Shown: positions 26,277 to 35,349, numbered from the stretch's first letter. The stretch: 64,000 bases of DNA from Azoarcus olearius (GCF_001682385.1 NZ_CP016210.1:310001-374000); one strand, 5' to 3'. Translations and numbers: made by a program. Notes: a model not told the origin generated them from the sequence alone.

Positions 26277-26379
26277 AGGACTGCGCCCCCCAGCGGCCAG
26301 CGTGGCGGCAATGCGGGCCGGGCGCGCGGAAACCCCGCCCGCCGGGCGTGGTCACAACCGCGGTTTCCAGGAGAACGCA

Positions 26380-26814
26380 ATGACCGATGCCACGCCGGAC
26401 GCGGCGCCCGCCGCGCCCGATCCTCAACGCCTGACCATCGCGCGCCTGATCGCGCTGACCTTGATTGCCGACGGCGACCTCGCCAGCCGCGAGCTGGAGG
26501 CGCTCGACCGCCATCGCATCGCCGAACTCGTCGGGGTGCCGCGCGACCTGCTGATCCAGACCGTGATCGACCACTGCCGCACGCTGCGCGCGGGCGAGGC
26601 GCCGGGCACGCTGCGGGTGCTGGACCTGGAGCGCACCGAGCGCATGCTGGACAGCATCACCGACCCGGCGCTGCGCGCGCTGGCCTGCCGCGCGATGCTG
26701 GTGCTGTCGAAGGCCGATGGCCGCATCACGCTCCCGGAGCAGACCCTGCTGCGCCATGCGCTGACGCGCTGGGGGCTGTCGCTGGAGGCGATCGCGGCCG
26801 ACGCGGCGTCGTGA
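26380..26814 (+). CDS. TerB-like small protein
   Basis: This 144-aa helical protein has two Asp-rich turns spaced as in TerB-type domains: ALTLIADGDLASRELEALD and VLSKADGRITLPEQTLLRHAL. No signal peptide or membrane helix is present. TerB-fold proteins bind metal through such acidic turns and are linked to tellurite and stress phenotypes, but this gene stands alone without other ter genes. The ATG at 26380 has a good CAGGAGAA site; an in-frame extension upstream is not convincing. Confidence 0.65.
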   Translation: MTDATPDAAPAAPDPQRLTIARLIALTLIADGDLASRELEALDRHRIAELVGVPRDLLIQTVIDHCRTLRAGEAPGTLRVLDLERTERMLDSITDPALRALACRAMLVLSKADGRITLPEQTLLRHALTRWGLSLEAIAADAAS

Positions 26815-26869
26815 ACGGGCACGGCCCCGGCGGGCACGGAGCCGGCCGGGGCCGCGGGACGGTGAGGGC

Positions 26870-27850
26870 TTATTCGCGGACCGGGCTGTAATCCACCGGC
26901 ACCCACTCGTAGCTGCCCTTTTCGGCGCGGCGCACGTGGCCGATGCCGGGGAAGGGCAGGTGCATGCCGGCCACCAGCAGCTTCTCGCGCGCGACGCGCT
27001 TGAACACGGCTTCGCGGGTGCGCACCGCCTGCTTGGAATCGACGTCGAACTCGATCGCGACCTCGGGCTTCGCGAACTGCACCGCGGCGTTATGCACGAT
27101 GTCGCCCCAGATCAGCAGGCGCTTGTCGCCCGATTCCACCAGAAAGCCGGAATGGCCCGGGGTGTGGCCGTAGGCCGCGACCGCCTTGATGCCGGGGACG
27201 ATCTCGTCGCCGTCCTGCAGCGTCTTGAAGCGGTTGTCGGCGCGGTAGGGTGCCACCGCGGCCTGCGCTATCTGGAAGAAGGGCTTGCCGGATTCGGGCG
27301 CTTTTTCGAGCGCACCCTCGGCGAGCCAGAAGTCGGCGTCGTTCTGCGCCGCATACACCACCGCCTTCGGGAACACGGCCTTGCCGTCCGCGCCGACCAC
27401 GCCGTTGGCATGGTCGCCGTGGAGGTGGGTCAGCAGCACCGCGTCGATCTGCGCGGGGTCGTAGCCGGCCGCCTTGAGGTTGTCGGCGATGTAGCCGAGC
27501 GAGGGGCCGAAGACCTTGGCGGCGCCGGCGTCGACCAGCACCAGCTTGCTGCCGGTGTTGATGACGTAGGCGTTGACCGCGGTCTGCATCTTGGGACCGT
27601 CCTGGAAGCGGTGCGCGAGCAGGCGCTGGATGTCGCGCTGGCTGGCGTTCTTCAGCAGCTTGGGATCGAGATCCACATAGCCGTCGTACAGCGCGGTGAT
27701 CTCGAACTGGCCGAGCGCCATGCGGTAGAAGCCGGGGGCCTGGGTCTTGACCTGGGGCGCTTCCGCGTGGGCGGCGGACAGCGACAGCAGCGGCGCGGCG
27801 GTGGCAATGGCGGCGGCGAGGATCCAGTGGCGGGCACGGGGCAGGTGCAT
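26870..27850 (-). CDS. Periplasmic metallo-beta-lactamase-fold hydrolase
   Basis: This 326-aa protein has a signal peptide (ILAAAIATAAPLLSLSAAHA) and the zinc motif THLHGDHANG (H142, H144, D146, H147), with the later ligands in AAYGHTPGHSG and LLIWGDIVH. It belongs to the lactonase/AiiA-like or UlaG-like group of exported MBL hydrolases; the substrate is unknown. The start at 27850 has AGGAG 8 nt upstream. It is a single gene converging on the TerB-like gene and shows no link to antibiotic resistance beyond the fold. Confidence 0.85.
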   Translation of the reverse strand: MHLPRARHWILAAAIATAAPLLSLSAAHAEAPQVKTQAPGFYRMALGQFEITALYDGYVDLDPKLLKNASQRDIQRLLAHRFQDGPKMQTAVNAYVINTGSKLVLVDAGAAKVFGPSLGYIADNLKAAGYDPAQIDAVLLTHLHGDHANGVVGADGKAVFPKAVVYAAQNDADFWLAEGALEKAPESGKPFFQIAQAAVAPYRADNRFKTLQDGDEIVPGIKAVAAYGHTPGHSGFLVESGDKRLLIWGDIVHNAAVQFAKPEVAIEFDVDSKQAVRTREAVFKRVAREKLLVAGMHLPFPGIGHVRRAEKGSYEWVPVDYSPVRE

Positions 27851-27971
27851 CGGGGCTCTCCTGTGTTGGACGCGAAGCATGGAATGCGAACTGTATAGCA
27901 GTTCTCACGCGCACGGCATCGCGCTCCGCCGCGAAAGCGGGGCGCGATGGGCGGCGCGGTGGTGCGGGACG

Positions 27972-28316
27972 TCAGCGCGGCGCGGTGCGCAGATGCACCG
28001 CCAGCCACACCGCATCGGCCGAGGTGGATTCGACGCGGTGGCGAAGGCGCGCCGGAATGGTGACCCAGTCTCCGGCCCGCAGCGCGAGCCGGGTGTGGGC
28101 GCCGGCGTCGTCGAACAGCAGCTCCGCCTGCCCGGCCACCAGCGTCACCCATTCGTCGTCGGGCTGGTCGTACCAGAAGCCGGGCGGGCTGGCCTGGCCG
28201 TTGGAGACGATGCGTTCGATGCAGGCGGCATCGGTCTGCAGCAGGCGTTCGAAGCGCTCCTCGGCGCCTGCGGGCGGCAGCGCGCCGAGGAGCGTGCCGT
28301 GGGGTGGCAGCGCCAT
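27972..28316 (-). CDS. Cupin-domain protein
   Basis: This 114-aa single cupin has the motifs GFWYDQPDDEWVTLVAGQAELLF and LRAGDWVTIPARLRHRVESTS, forming a small beta barrel with His/Glu metal ligands. It begins 5 bp after the paaY stop on the same strand and is therefore probably the last gene of the paaN-paaY transcript. The function is unassigned; a small-molecule-binding or isomerase role is possible. Confidence 0.75.
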   Translation of the reverse strand: MALPPHGTLLGALPPAGAEERFERLLQTDAACIERIVSNGQASPPGFWYDQPDDEWVTLVAGQAELLFDDAGAHTRLALRAGDWVTIPARLRHRVESTSADAVWLAVHLRTAPR

Positions 28317-28321
28317 CGCGC

Positions 28322-28930
28322 TCAGCCCGCGTTCTTCTTGGCGTCGACCAGCGGCACCACGCCCGGCATCTCGAAGCGCTTGCGGCCCGGCTCCATCTCG
28401 GCCAGCGGCTCGCACGGCTTCAGCGTGGCAAGGCTGCGCACGGTCAGGTCCTGGTAGGTGCGGGTGCCGTCCATCTTCCAGCTCACCTCCTGGTCGGACA
28501 GTTCGCGCACCACCTTGGCGGGCATGCCGGCCACCAGCGTGCGCGGCGGCACTTCCATGCCGGCCTTGACGAAGGCGGAGGCGGCGACGATGGCAGAGTC
28601 GCCGATCACCGCGTTGTCCATCACCACCGCGTTCATGCCGATGAGCGCGTTACGGCCGACCTGGCAGCCGTGCAGGATGGCGCCGTGGCCGATGTGGCCA
28701 TCGACCCCGACCACCGTGTCGGTGCCGGGAAAGCCGTGCATCACGCAGCTGTCCTGGATGTTGCTGCCTTCCTCCATGACGATGCGGCCGAAGTCGCCGC
28801 GCAGGCTGGCGAGCGGCGCGACATAGCAGCGCGGCCCGATGATGACGTCGCCGATCAGCACGGCGTCGGGGTGGACGTAGGCGGTGGGGTGGATGACGGG
28901 TTTGAGGCCGTCGATTTCGTAGCAGGGCAT
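28322..28930 (-). CDS. paaY: PaaY, hexapeptide-repeat protein of phenylacetate degradation
   Basis: This 202-aa left-handed beta-helix protein of the gamma-carbonic-anhydrase group has many hexapeptide turns ([53 protein letters not shown]). His residues near 80 and 85 fit the metal site. PaaY homologues are described as thioesterases that clear CoA dead-end products of the paa pathway. It lies downstream of paaN on the same strand, with a palindromic repeat in between that may weaken read-through. Confidence 0.88.
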   Translation of the reverse strand: MPCYEIDGLKPVIHPTAYVHPDAVLIGDVIIGPRCYVAPLASLRGDFGRIVMEEGSNIQDSCVMHGFPGTDTVVGVDGHIGHGAILHGCQVGRNALIGMNAVVMDNAVIGDSAIVAASAFVKAGMEVPPRTLVAGMPAKVVRELSDQEVSWKMDGTRTYQDLTVRSLATLKPCEPLAEMEPGRKRFEMPGVVPLVDAKKNAG

Positions 28931-28980
28931 GGGGGATCCTTGCGGCGGGAGGCTGGCGGTCGAGTGCGCGTAGTTTCTTG

Positions 28981-29082
28981 CTCCTCCCCCTTCAAGGGGG
29001 AGGTTGGGAGGGGGATGGGGTTCAAGTGAGCGCTGCGCCCAACCCCATCCCCACCCCAGCCCTCCCCTTGAAGGGGAGGGAG
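28981..29082. repeat. Palindromic intergenic repeat, copy 2 (102 bp, inverted relative to copy 1)
   Basis: The reverse complement of this element equals the copy at 5531-5632 over all 102 positions except one (G to A in the second inner arm). It lies in the 193-bp gap between paaN and paaY, both on the minus strand, where its hairpin could end or attenuate the paaN transcript. The G-rich strand contains four G-runs with 1-2 nt loops. Confidence 0.9.
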
Positions 29083-29123
29083 AAAACCGTCTGCCGCCTC
29101 AAACGTGGTCGGGGCGTTCCAGC

Positions 29124-30788
29124 TTACTCGACGTGATAGCGCCGCTGCACCACGCGGAAGCGGTTGGCGACGAAGGCGGCATCCGAGTAGCTGGCGTTGG
29201 CTGCCGGGTTCATGCCGACGCCGTGGTAGTCGGAGAAGGCCGCCGACTGGTTCACGAACACGCCGCCGGTGAGGTTGATCGACAGCGCGACGCCGGCGCG
29301 CAGCGTGGCCTCGGTCATCGCGTCGATGACTTCCGCCTTGGTCGAGTACAAGCCCACGGTCAGTGCGCCGTGCTCGCGGACGATGCGCTCGGACAGTGCC
29401 ACCGCGGCGGCGCCGTCGGCAACCTTGACCACGAAGGCGATCGGGCCGAAGCGCTCTTCCATATAGCTCTTCTCGGCGGCGGCGTCGCAGGCAAGCAGCA
29501 CCGGGGTGCGCACTTCGGCCTGGGGGAATTCCGGGTGCTCGATCTTCTTCGAGGCCAGCACGATGTCACCGTATTGGCCGGCTTCGTTGATGCGGGCGAG
29601 CGTGGCGTCGGACTGGATCGCGCCCAGCACCGCGGTGGCGACCGCCGGGTCGGACAGGAACTTGTCGATCGCGGCGCCGAGGTCGGCGGCGACTTCGTCG
29701 TAGCGCTTGTGGCCCTGGTCGGTATCGATGCCGCCGGCCGGGATGAGGATGGCCTGGGTGGTGGTGCACATCTGGCCGGAGTACAGGCACAGCGTGAACG
29801 CGAGGTTGCGCAGCATCGCCTTGTAGTTGTCGGTGGATTCGATCACCACGTTGTTCACGCCGGCGAGTTCGGCATACACCTGGGCCTGTCTGGCGTTGTC
29901 GATCAGCCACTGGCCGAAGACGTTGCTGCCGGTGAAATCGATCGACTTCACCGCCGGATGGGTGGCGAGCGCCTGGGTGTCGCTGCGCTTCTCGACCACC
30001 GCCAGGCTGACGACGTTGGGGTCGAGGCCGGCCTCGGCCAGCACCTCGCGGGCGATCTTCACCGTCATTGCCGCGGGCAGGATGGCGTTGCTGTGCGGCT
30101 TGACGATCACCGGGTTGCCGGTGGCAAGCGCGGCGAACAGGCCGGGGTAGGTGTTCCAGGTCGGGAAGGTGCCGCAGCCGACCACCAGCGCGACGCCGCG
30201 GCCGACGATCTCGTAGTGCTTCTGCATCTTCAGCGGCGGGTTCTTGCCCTGCGGCTTTTCCCACACGGTGGTGGCCGGCACGCCGCGCATCGCGTCCCAG
30301 GCGTAGGCGACGGCTTCGAGGCCGCGGTCCTGCGCATGCGGGCCGCCGGCCTGGAAGGCCATCATCCAGCCCTGGCCGGTGGTCATCATCACCGCATGGG
30401 CGATCTCGAAGCTGCGCTTGTTCAGGCGATCGAGGATTTCCAGGCAGACGCCGACCCGGCCTTCGGCGCCGATCTTGCGCCAGCCGGGCATCGCCGCTTC
30501 GGCGGCGGCGATCAGCGCGCTCGGCTCGCAAACCGGATAGCGCACGTCGAGCGCGATGCCATACGGTGAACGTTCCGACGCAGCCCAGCCGCTGCGGCCC
30601 GGTTGATCCAGCTCGAAATCCTTGCCGAGGCAGGCCTCGAAGGCGCGCTTGCCGTCGTCCGCAGCGGTTTCGCCATAGACCTTGGGACTGGGCATTTCCG
30701 CATACGGCGTCCAGTAGCCGCGGGTGTGGATGGCGGCCAGCGCGGCCTCGAGCGTCGCCTGGTGCTTGGCGTAGAGCGGGTGGGTCAT
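29124..30788 (-). CDS. paaN: PaaN-type aldehyde dehydrogenase of the phenylacetate pathway
   Basis: This 554-aa NAD(P)-dependent aldehyde dehydrogenase has the nucleophile C341 (LYSGQMCTTTQ) and NAD-site features (FTGSNVFGQWL). Length and motifs fit PaaN, the aldehyde dehydrogenase without the MaoC-like hydratase domain found in E. coli PaaZ. In A. evansii the equivalent gene was called paaZ. It would oxidise 3-oxo-5,6-dehydrosuberyl-CoA semialdehyde after ring opening. The start at 30788 has AGAGGAG 8 nt upstream. It is divergent from paaG across the 288-bp control region. Confidence 0.88.
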   Translation of the reverse strand: MTHPLYAKHQATLEAALAAIHTRGYWTPYAEMPSPKVYGETAADDGKRAFEACLGKDFELDQPGRSGWAASERSPYGIALDVRYPVCEPSALIAAAEAAMPGWRKIGAEGRVGVCLEILDRLNKRSFEIAHAVMMTTGQGWMMAFQAGGPHAQDRGLEAVAYAWDAMRGVPATTVWEKPQGKNPPLKMQKHYEIVGRGVALVVGCGTFPTWNTYPGLFAALATGNPVIVKPHSNAILPAAMTVKIAREVLAEAGLDPNVVSLAVVEKRSDTQALATHPAVKSIDFTGSNVFGQWLIDNARQAQVYAELAGVNNVVIESTDNYKAMLRNLAFTLCLYSGQMCTTTQAILIPAGGIDTDQGHKRYDEVAADLGAAIDKFLSDPAVATAVLGAIQSDATLARINEAGQYGDIVLASKKIEHPEFPQAEVRTPVLLACDAAAEKSYMEERFGPIAFVVKVADGAAAVALSERIVREHGALTVGLYSTKAEVIDAMTEATLRAGVALSINLTGGVFVNQSAAFSDYHGVGMNPAANASYSDAAFVANRFRVVQRRYHVE

Positions 30789-30905
30789 CGGTTGTCTCCT
30801 CTGTTGTAGGCGGTGCGGCCGCAGCCTTCGCGGCACGCGCTCCGCGCCTCTAGCCGCGACAGTCGCGGGCGTCGCCGCGGCGTGAAAACGTCAACTAGAA
30901 AGCGC

Positions 30906-30935
30906 TTGTCTTTTGATCTGGATCAAGATTACTAT
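30906..30935 (+). promoter_or_regulatory. Probable paaG promoter with FNR-type box in the spacer
   Basis: TTGTCT (30906-30911) and TACTAT (30930-30935) form a -35/-10 pair with an 18-bp spacer reading toward paaG. Within the spacer lies TTGAT-CTGG-ATCAA (30913-30926), a perfect match to the FNR/ANR consensus TTGAT-N4-ATCAA. This position would block RNA polymerase, so an FNR-type protein bound without oxygen would repress the oxygen-dependent pathway. The assignment is by pattern only. Confidence 0.6.
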
Positions 30936-30938
30936 TGA

Positions 30939-30954
30939 TTGACCAGTCGGTCAA
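30939..30954. promoter_or_regulatory. Perfect dyad, probable PaaR (TetR) operator
   Basis: TTGACC-AGTC-GGTCAA is a perfect 6-4-6 inverted repeat immediately downstream of the proposed -10 box and about 120 bp upstream of the paaG ATG. It resembles the GACC..GGTC-type operators of TetR-family PaaR regulators, which are released by phenylacetyl-CoA. A TetR gene lies in the operon at 39227-39871. No second copy of the dyad was noticed in the window. Confidence 0.65.
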
Positions 30955-31076
30955 ACAATCGCTCCGGCGATCCAGACCTTCGAATCCCAAAAGACGCTCG
31001 AACCAAGGACAAGCAGCGCCCGGTCGGTTCCCGTCGCCCATTGCGGGACGGCCGGCGTGCCAGCAGGAGGAGACAG

Positions 31077-31880
31077 ATGAGCAGCTTCGAAACCATCCGC
31101 TACGAGGTCGCCGCCGGCGTCGCCACGCTGACCTTGAACCGCCCGGACCGCCTCAACAGCTTCAACGACCAGATGCACCGCGAAGTGCGCGAAGCGCTCG
31201 CCCAGGTGCAGGCCGGTCGCGCCGACGGTTCGGTGCGGGTGCTGGTGATCGCCGCCGCCGGCCGCGGCTTCTGCGCCGGGCAGGATCTGTCCGACCGCAA
31301 CGTGTCGGCCGGTGCCGAAGCGCCCGACCTCGGCGCATCGATCGAGAAGAACTACAAGCCGCTGGTGACGACGCTGCGCAACCTCGACCTGCCGGTGATC
31401 GCCGCGGTGAATGGCGTGGCCGCCGGCGCCGGCGCCAACCTGGCGCTGGCCTGCGACCTGGTGTTCGCGGCGCGCTCGGCGAGCTTCATCCAGTCCTTCG
31501 CCAAGCTCGGCCTGGTTCCCGACACCGGCGGCTCCTGGATCCTGCCGCGCCTGCTCGGTCCGGCCCGCGCGCTGGGGCTGGCGCTGCTCGGCGACAAGCT
31601 GCCGGCCGAACAGGCCGAACAATGGGGCCTGATCTGGAAATGCGTGGATGACGACGCCCTGCAGGCCACCGTGCAGCAGGTCGCGGCCACGCTCGCCAAC
31701 GGTCCCACCTTTGGCTACGCCCAGACCAAGAAGGCGATCTGGGCCAGCTCCACCAACGATTTCGATACCCAACTCGACCTCGAGCGCGATGCCATGCGGG
31801 CCTGCGGCCGCTCGCATGACTACCGCGAAGGCGTGGCCGCCTTCATGGAAAAACGCGCTCCTCAATTCAAGGGGAATTAA
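31077..31880 (+). CDS. paaG: PaaG, epoxyphenylacetyl-CoA isomerase
   Basis: This 267-aa crotonase-fold protein has the CoA oxyanion-hole segments GRGFCAGQDLSDRN and NGVAAGAGANLALACDL. The Asp-bearing PDTGGSWILPRLLG follows. PaaG isomerises the ring 1,2-epoxide of phenylacetyl-CoA to the oxepin and later shifts a double bond. The ATG at 31077 sits behind AGGAGGAGACAG; the longer frame upstream crosses the operator region and is rejected. It is the first gene of the rightward paa operon, 3 bp before paaH. Confidence 0.92.
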   Translation: MSSFETIRYEVAAGVATLTLNRPDRLNSFNDQMHREVREALAQVQAGRADGSVRVLVIAAAGRGFCAGQDLSDRNVSAGAEAPDLGASIEKNYKPLVTTLRNLDLPVIAAVNGVAAGAGANLALACDLVFAARSASFIQSFAKLGLVPDTGGSWILPRLLGPARALGLALLGDKLPAEQAEQWGLIWKCVDDDALQATVQQVAATLANGPTFGYAQTKKAIWASSTNDFDTQLDLERDAMRACGRSHDYREGVAAFMEKRAPQFKGN

Positions 31881-31883
31881 GGC

Positions 31884-33431
31884 GTGACTGCAGCAGACAA
31901 GGCGCTCGACAAGCAGGTGAAGGTGCTGGTGATCGGTGCCGGCGCGATGGGCAGCGGCATTGCCCACGTGGCGGCGCTGGCCGGTCATCCGGTGTATCTG
32001 TACGACACCCGCGCGGAAGCGATCGACAAGGGCATCGGCGGCATCGCCAAGGATCTCGCCTTCCTGGTCGAAAAGGGCAAGCTCGCCGGCGCGGAGCGCG
32101 ACGCGGTGCTCGCCCGCATCAGCGGCATCACCCAGCTGGCCGACGCGAAGGACGCGGGCCTCGCGATCGAAGCCATCGTCGAGAACCTCGACATCAAGCA
32201 GAAGCTCTTCCGCGAACTCGAAGCCCTGCTGGCGGAGGACGCGGTGCTGGCCTCCAACACCTCCTCGCTGTCGATCACCGCGATGGGCGCCGCGCTGGCG
32301 CGCCCGGAACGCCTGGTCGGGCTGCATTTCTTCAACCCGGCGCCGCGCATGAAGCTGGTCGAGATCGTCTCGGGTCTGGCCACGCCGCGCGAACTCGCCG
32401 AACGCATGCACGCCACCGCCAAGGCGTGGGGCAAGGTGCCGGTGCATGCGAAGTCGACGCCGGGCTTCATCGTCAATCGCGTCGCCCGCCCGTACTACGC
32501 GGAGGCCCAGCGCGTGCTGGCCGAATGCGCTGCCGAGCCGGCTACGCTTGATGCGGCAATGCGCGAAGGTTGCGGCTTCCCGATGGGGCCGTTCGAGCTG
32601 ATGGACCTGATCGGCCACGACGTCAATTTCGCCGTGACCAACTCGGTGTTCGACGCCTACTTCGGCGACAAGCGCTTCACGCCCAGCCTGCTGCAGCAGG
32701 AACTGGTTGCCGCCGGCCGGCTGGGCCGCAAGAGCGGCCACGGCTTCTACAGCTACGCCGCGGGCGCTGCCCGGCCGGCGCCGCAGACCGAGGAGCCGCA
32801 CGAGGCCGAAGCCGCGATCACCGTGGTCGGCGGGCTGGGCGTGGCCGCGGCGCTGATCGGCCGCTTCGAGGCCGCCGGCATCGAGGTGCGCCGCACGGCT
32901 GGCGCGGGCGGCAGCGACGCCCAGGGCTGGCTGGAGATCGGCGGCGCCCGCGTGGCGCTGTCCGACGGCCGCACCGCCACCCGCCGCGCGGTGGAAGAGG
33001 GCGTGCCCAACCTGGTGCTGTTCGACCTCTGCCTGGATTACGCCACCACGCCGCGCCTGACGCTGGCGCGCGCCGACCAGTGCGGCCACGGCGCCTGGGG
33101 CGCCGCGGTGGGCACGCTGCAGCGGGCCGGCCTGGCGGTGTCGCGCATCGACGACGTCGCCGGCCTGGTGGGCCTGCGCACCGTGGCGATGCTGGCCAAC
33201 GAAGCCGCCGACGCGGTGCTGCAGGGCATTGGCACCGCGGCCGACATCGACACCGCGATGCGCTTCGGCACCAACTATCCCAAGGGGCCGCTCGCCTGGG
33301 CCGACCAGCTCGGCGTGGCCTTCGTCGCCCGCGTGCTGGCCAACCTGCGCGAGCACTACGGCGAGGAACGCTACCGCGTGTCGCCGCTGATCCAGCGCAA
33401 GACCTTCAGTGGAGCCGCATTCCATGAGTGA
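31884..33431 (+). CDS. paaH: PaaH, 3-hydroxyadipyl-CoA dehydrogenase
   Basis: This 515-aa protein has an N-terminal NAD-binding fold (VIGAGAMGSGIAHVA), the catalytic HFFNPAPRMKLVEI stretch and two C-terminal 3HCDH domains (ANEAADAVLQG... for the second), as in PaaH/PaaC. It oxidises 3-hydroxyadipyl-CoA to 3-oxoadipyl-CoA. The start is GTG at 31884, 3 bp after paaG. The stop overlaps paaI by 8 bp. Confidence 0.92.
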   Translation: MTAADKALDKQVKVLVIGAGAMGSGIAHVAALAGHPVYLYDTRAEAIDKGIGGIAKDLAFLVEKGKLAGAERDAVLARISGITQLADAKDAGLAIEAIVENLDIKQKLFRELEALLAEDAVLASNTSSLSITAMGAALARPERLVGLHFFNPAPRMKLVEIVSGLATPRELAERMHATAKAWGKVPVHAKSTPGFIVNRVARPYYAEAQRVLAECAAEPATLDAAMREGCGFPMGPFELMDLIGHDVNFAVTNSVFDAYFGDKRFTPSLLQQELVAAGRLGRKSGHGFYSYAAGAARPAPQTEEPHEAEAAITVVGGLGVAAALIGRFEAAGIEVRRTAGAGGSDAQGWLEIGGARVALSDGRTATRRAVEEGVPNLVLFDLCLDYATTPRLTLARADQCGHGAWGAAVGTLQRAGLAVSRIDDVAGLVGLRTVAMLANEAADAVLQGIGTAADIDTAMRFGTNYPKGPLAWADQLGVAFVARVLANLREHYGEERYRVSPLIQRKTFSGAAFHE

Positions 33432-33894
33432 AGCCGCCTACCGGGACGTCACTGCCGGCCTCGATCCGCAAGCCCTGGCCGAAAAGGTGCGCGACGGCAT
33501 GTTCGAACGCGACCAGGCCGCGCGCAGCCTGGCGATGGAGATCACCGCCGTCGGCCCCGGCCGCGCCACCATCGCGATGAAGGTGCGCGAGGACATGCTG
33601 AACGGTTTCCGCATCTGCCACGGCGGCTTCATCACCACCTTGGCCGACACCGCCTTTGCCTACGCCTGCAACAGCGGCAACGAGCAGACCGTGGCGTCCG
33701 GCATCAGCGTGGATTTCATGGCGCCGGGCAAGCCGGGCGACGTGCTGACCGCCGAGGCGCAGCAGGTCTTCGAAGCCGGCCGCACCGGCGTGTACGACAT
33801 CACCGTCACCAACCAGCAGGGCGAGCTGATCGCGGTCATGCGTGGCAAGTCCTACCGCCTCAAAGGGAGGCCGGTCGTAGAAATACAGGCCTGA
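33424..33894 (+). CDS. paaI: PaaI, hydroxyphenylacetyl-CoA thioesterase
   Basis: This 156-aa hotdog-fold thioesterase has the catalytic segment ICHGGFITTLADTAFAYACNS (H66, D75). It removes CoA from stalled ring-hydroxylated intermediates. I start at ATG 33424 (MSEAAYRDV), inside the paaH end; an ATG five codons upstream lies further into paaH. The gene is followed by a stem-loop before paaK. Confidence 0.9.
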   Translation: MSEAAYRDVTAGLDPQALAEKVRDGMFERDQAARSLAMEITAVGPGRATIAMKVREDMLNGFRICHGGFITTLADTAFAYACNSGNEQTVASGISVDFMAPGKPGDVLTAEAQQVFEAGRTGVYDITVTNQQGELIAVMRGKSYRLKGRPVVEIQA

Positions 33895-33900
33895 ACGGCC

Positions 33901-33936
33901 GCCGCCCGGACAACAAAAAACAGCCTGCCGGGCGGC
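33901..33936 (+). other. Stem-loop between paaI and paaK
   Basis: GCCGCCCGG and CCGGGCGGC form a perfect 9-bp stem with an 18-nt A-rich loop. No T-run follows, so it is not a classical terminator. It may stabilise the upstream mRNA or mark a processing point within the operon. Confidence 0.45.
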
Positions 33937-33969
33937 TCCAGAACCAGCAGAGGGACAGAGGAGACAACC

Positions 33970-35292
33970 ATGCCCATCAACAGCTATGCACCCCCGCAGC
34001 TCGAACCGATCGAGACCGCGAGCATCGACGAGCTGCGCGCGCTGCAGCTCGAGCGCCTGAAGTGGAGCGTGCGCCACGCCTACGAGAACGTGCCGCACTA
34101 CCGCAAGAAGTTCGACGAGAAGGGCGTCCATCCGGACGACCTCAAGTCTCTCGCCGACCTCGCCAAGTTCCCCTTCACCAGCAAGTACGACCTGCGCGAC
34201 AACTACCCCTTCGGCATGTTCGCGGTGCCGATGGACAGGATCGCCCGCGTCCATGCCTCGTCCGGCACCACCGGCAAGCCGACCGTGGTGGGCTACACGC
34301 TGAAGGACATCGACACCTGGGCCACCGTGGTGGCGCGCTCGATCCGCGCGGCGGGCGGGCGCCCCGGTGACATGGTGCACGTGTCCTACGGCTATGGCCT
34401 CTTCACCGGCGGCCTGGGGGCGCACTACGGCGCCGAGAAGCTGGGCTGCACCGTGGTGCCGATGTCCGGCGGCCAGACCGAGAAGCAGATCCAGATCATC
34501 CAGGACTTCAAGCCCAAGATCATCATGGTGACGCCCTCCTACATGCTGACCATCCTCGACGAGATGGAACGCATGGGCATCGACCCGAAATCCACCTCGC
34601 TGCGCATCGGCATCTTCGGCGCCGAGCCGTGGACGCCGGCGATGCGCGTCGCGATGGAGCAGCGCGCCGGCATCGACGCGGTGGACATCTACGGCCTGTC
34701 CGAAGTGATGGGGCCGGGCGTGGCCAATGAATGCGTCGAGACCAAGGACGGCCCGACCATCTGGGAAGACCACTTCTACCCCGAGATCATCGACCCCAAT
34801 ACCGGCGAGGTGCTGCCGGACGGTTCCGAAGGCGAGCTGGTGTTCACCTCGCTCTCCAAGGAAGCGATGCCGGTGATCCGCTACCGCACCCGCGACCTCA
34901 CCCGGCTGCTGCCGCCCAGCGCGCGCAGCATGCGGCGCATGGCCAAGATCACCGGCCGTTCGGACGACATGCTGATCATCCGCGGCGTGAACGTGTTCCC
35001 GACCCAGATCGAGGAACTGATCTGCAAGATCCCCAAGCTCGCGCCGCACTACCTGCTGGAGGTCGACAAGCAGGGCCACATGGACACGCTGACGGTGAAG
35101 GTGGAGATCAACGCCGAGGCCGAGGTGGGCCGTCACCCCGAGCACAAGGAAGCGCTGGCGCGCGAGCTGACGCACTCGATCAAGAGCCTGATCGGGGTGT
35201 CCGCAAAGGTGCTGGTCGGCGAGCCGTTCTCGATCGAGCGGGTCACGGTGGGCAAGGCCAAGCGCGTCATCGACCGCCGGCCCAAGGACTGA
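33970..35292 (+). CDS. paaK: PaaK, phenylacetate-CoA ligase
   Basis: This 440-aa AMP-forming ligase has the phosphate loop ASSGTTGKPTVVG (from residue about 96), the IYGLSEVMGPGVA motif and the PaaK-type C-terminal domain (DDMLIIRGVNVFPTQIEE). It activates phenylacetate with ATP and CoA, the entry step of the pathway and the source of the PaaR inducer. The start at 33970 follows AGAGGAGACAACC. Length matches the family. Confidence 0.95.
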   Translation: MPINSYAPPQLEPIETASIDELRALQLERLKWSVRHAYENVPHYRKKFDEKGVHPDDLKSLADLAKFPFTSKYDLRDNYPFGMFAVPMDRIARVHASSGTTGKPTVVGYTLKDIDTWATVVARSIRAAGGRPGDMVHVSYGYGLFTGGLGAHYGAEKLGCTVVPMSGGQTEKQIQIIQDFKPKIIMVTPSYMLTILDEMERMGIDPKSTSLRIGIFGAEPWTPAMRVAMEQRAGIDAVDIYGLSEVMGPGVANECVETKDGPTIWEDHFYPEIIDPNTGEVLPDGSEGELVFTSLSKEAMPVIRYRTRDLTRLLPPSARSMRRMAKITGRSDDMLIIRGVNVFPTQIEELICKIPKLAPHYLLEVDKQGHMDTLTVKVEINAEAEVGRHPEHKEALARELTHSIKSLIGVSAKVLVGEPFSIERVTVGKAKRVIDRRPKD

Positions 35293-35349
35293 ATTTCCGA
35301 CGGCGGCCCGTGTAGCCGCCGCGTTTGACACCACAAGGAGGAGCGCAGC

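Noticed and set aside
24286-27850. Antibiotic-resistance beta-lactamases (serine type at 24286 and metallo type at 26870)
   Set aside because: The serine enzyme is a 604-aa lipoprotein with an extra C-terminal region in a biosynthetic operon, and the metallo enzyme is a generic exported MBL-fold hydrolase; neither resembles resistance enzymes beyond the fold.
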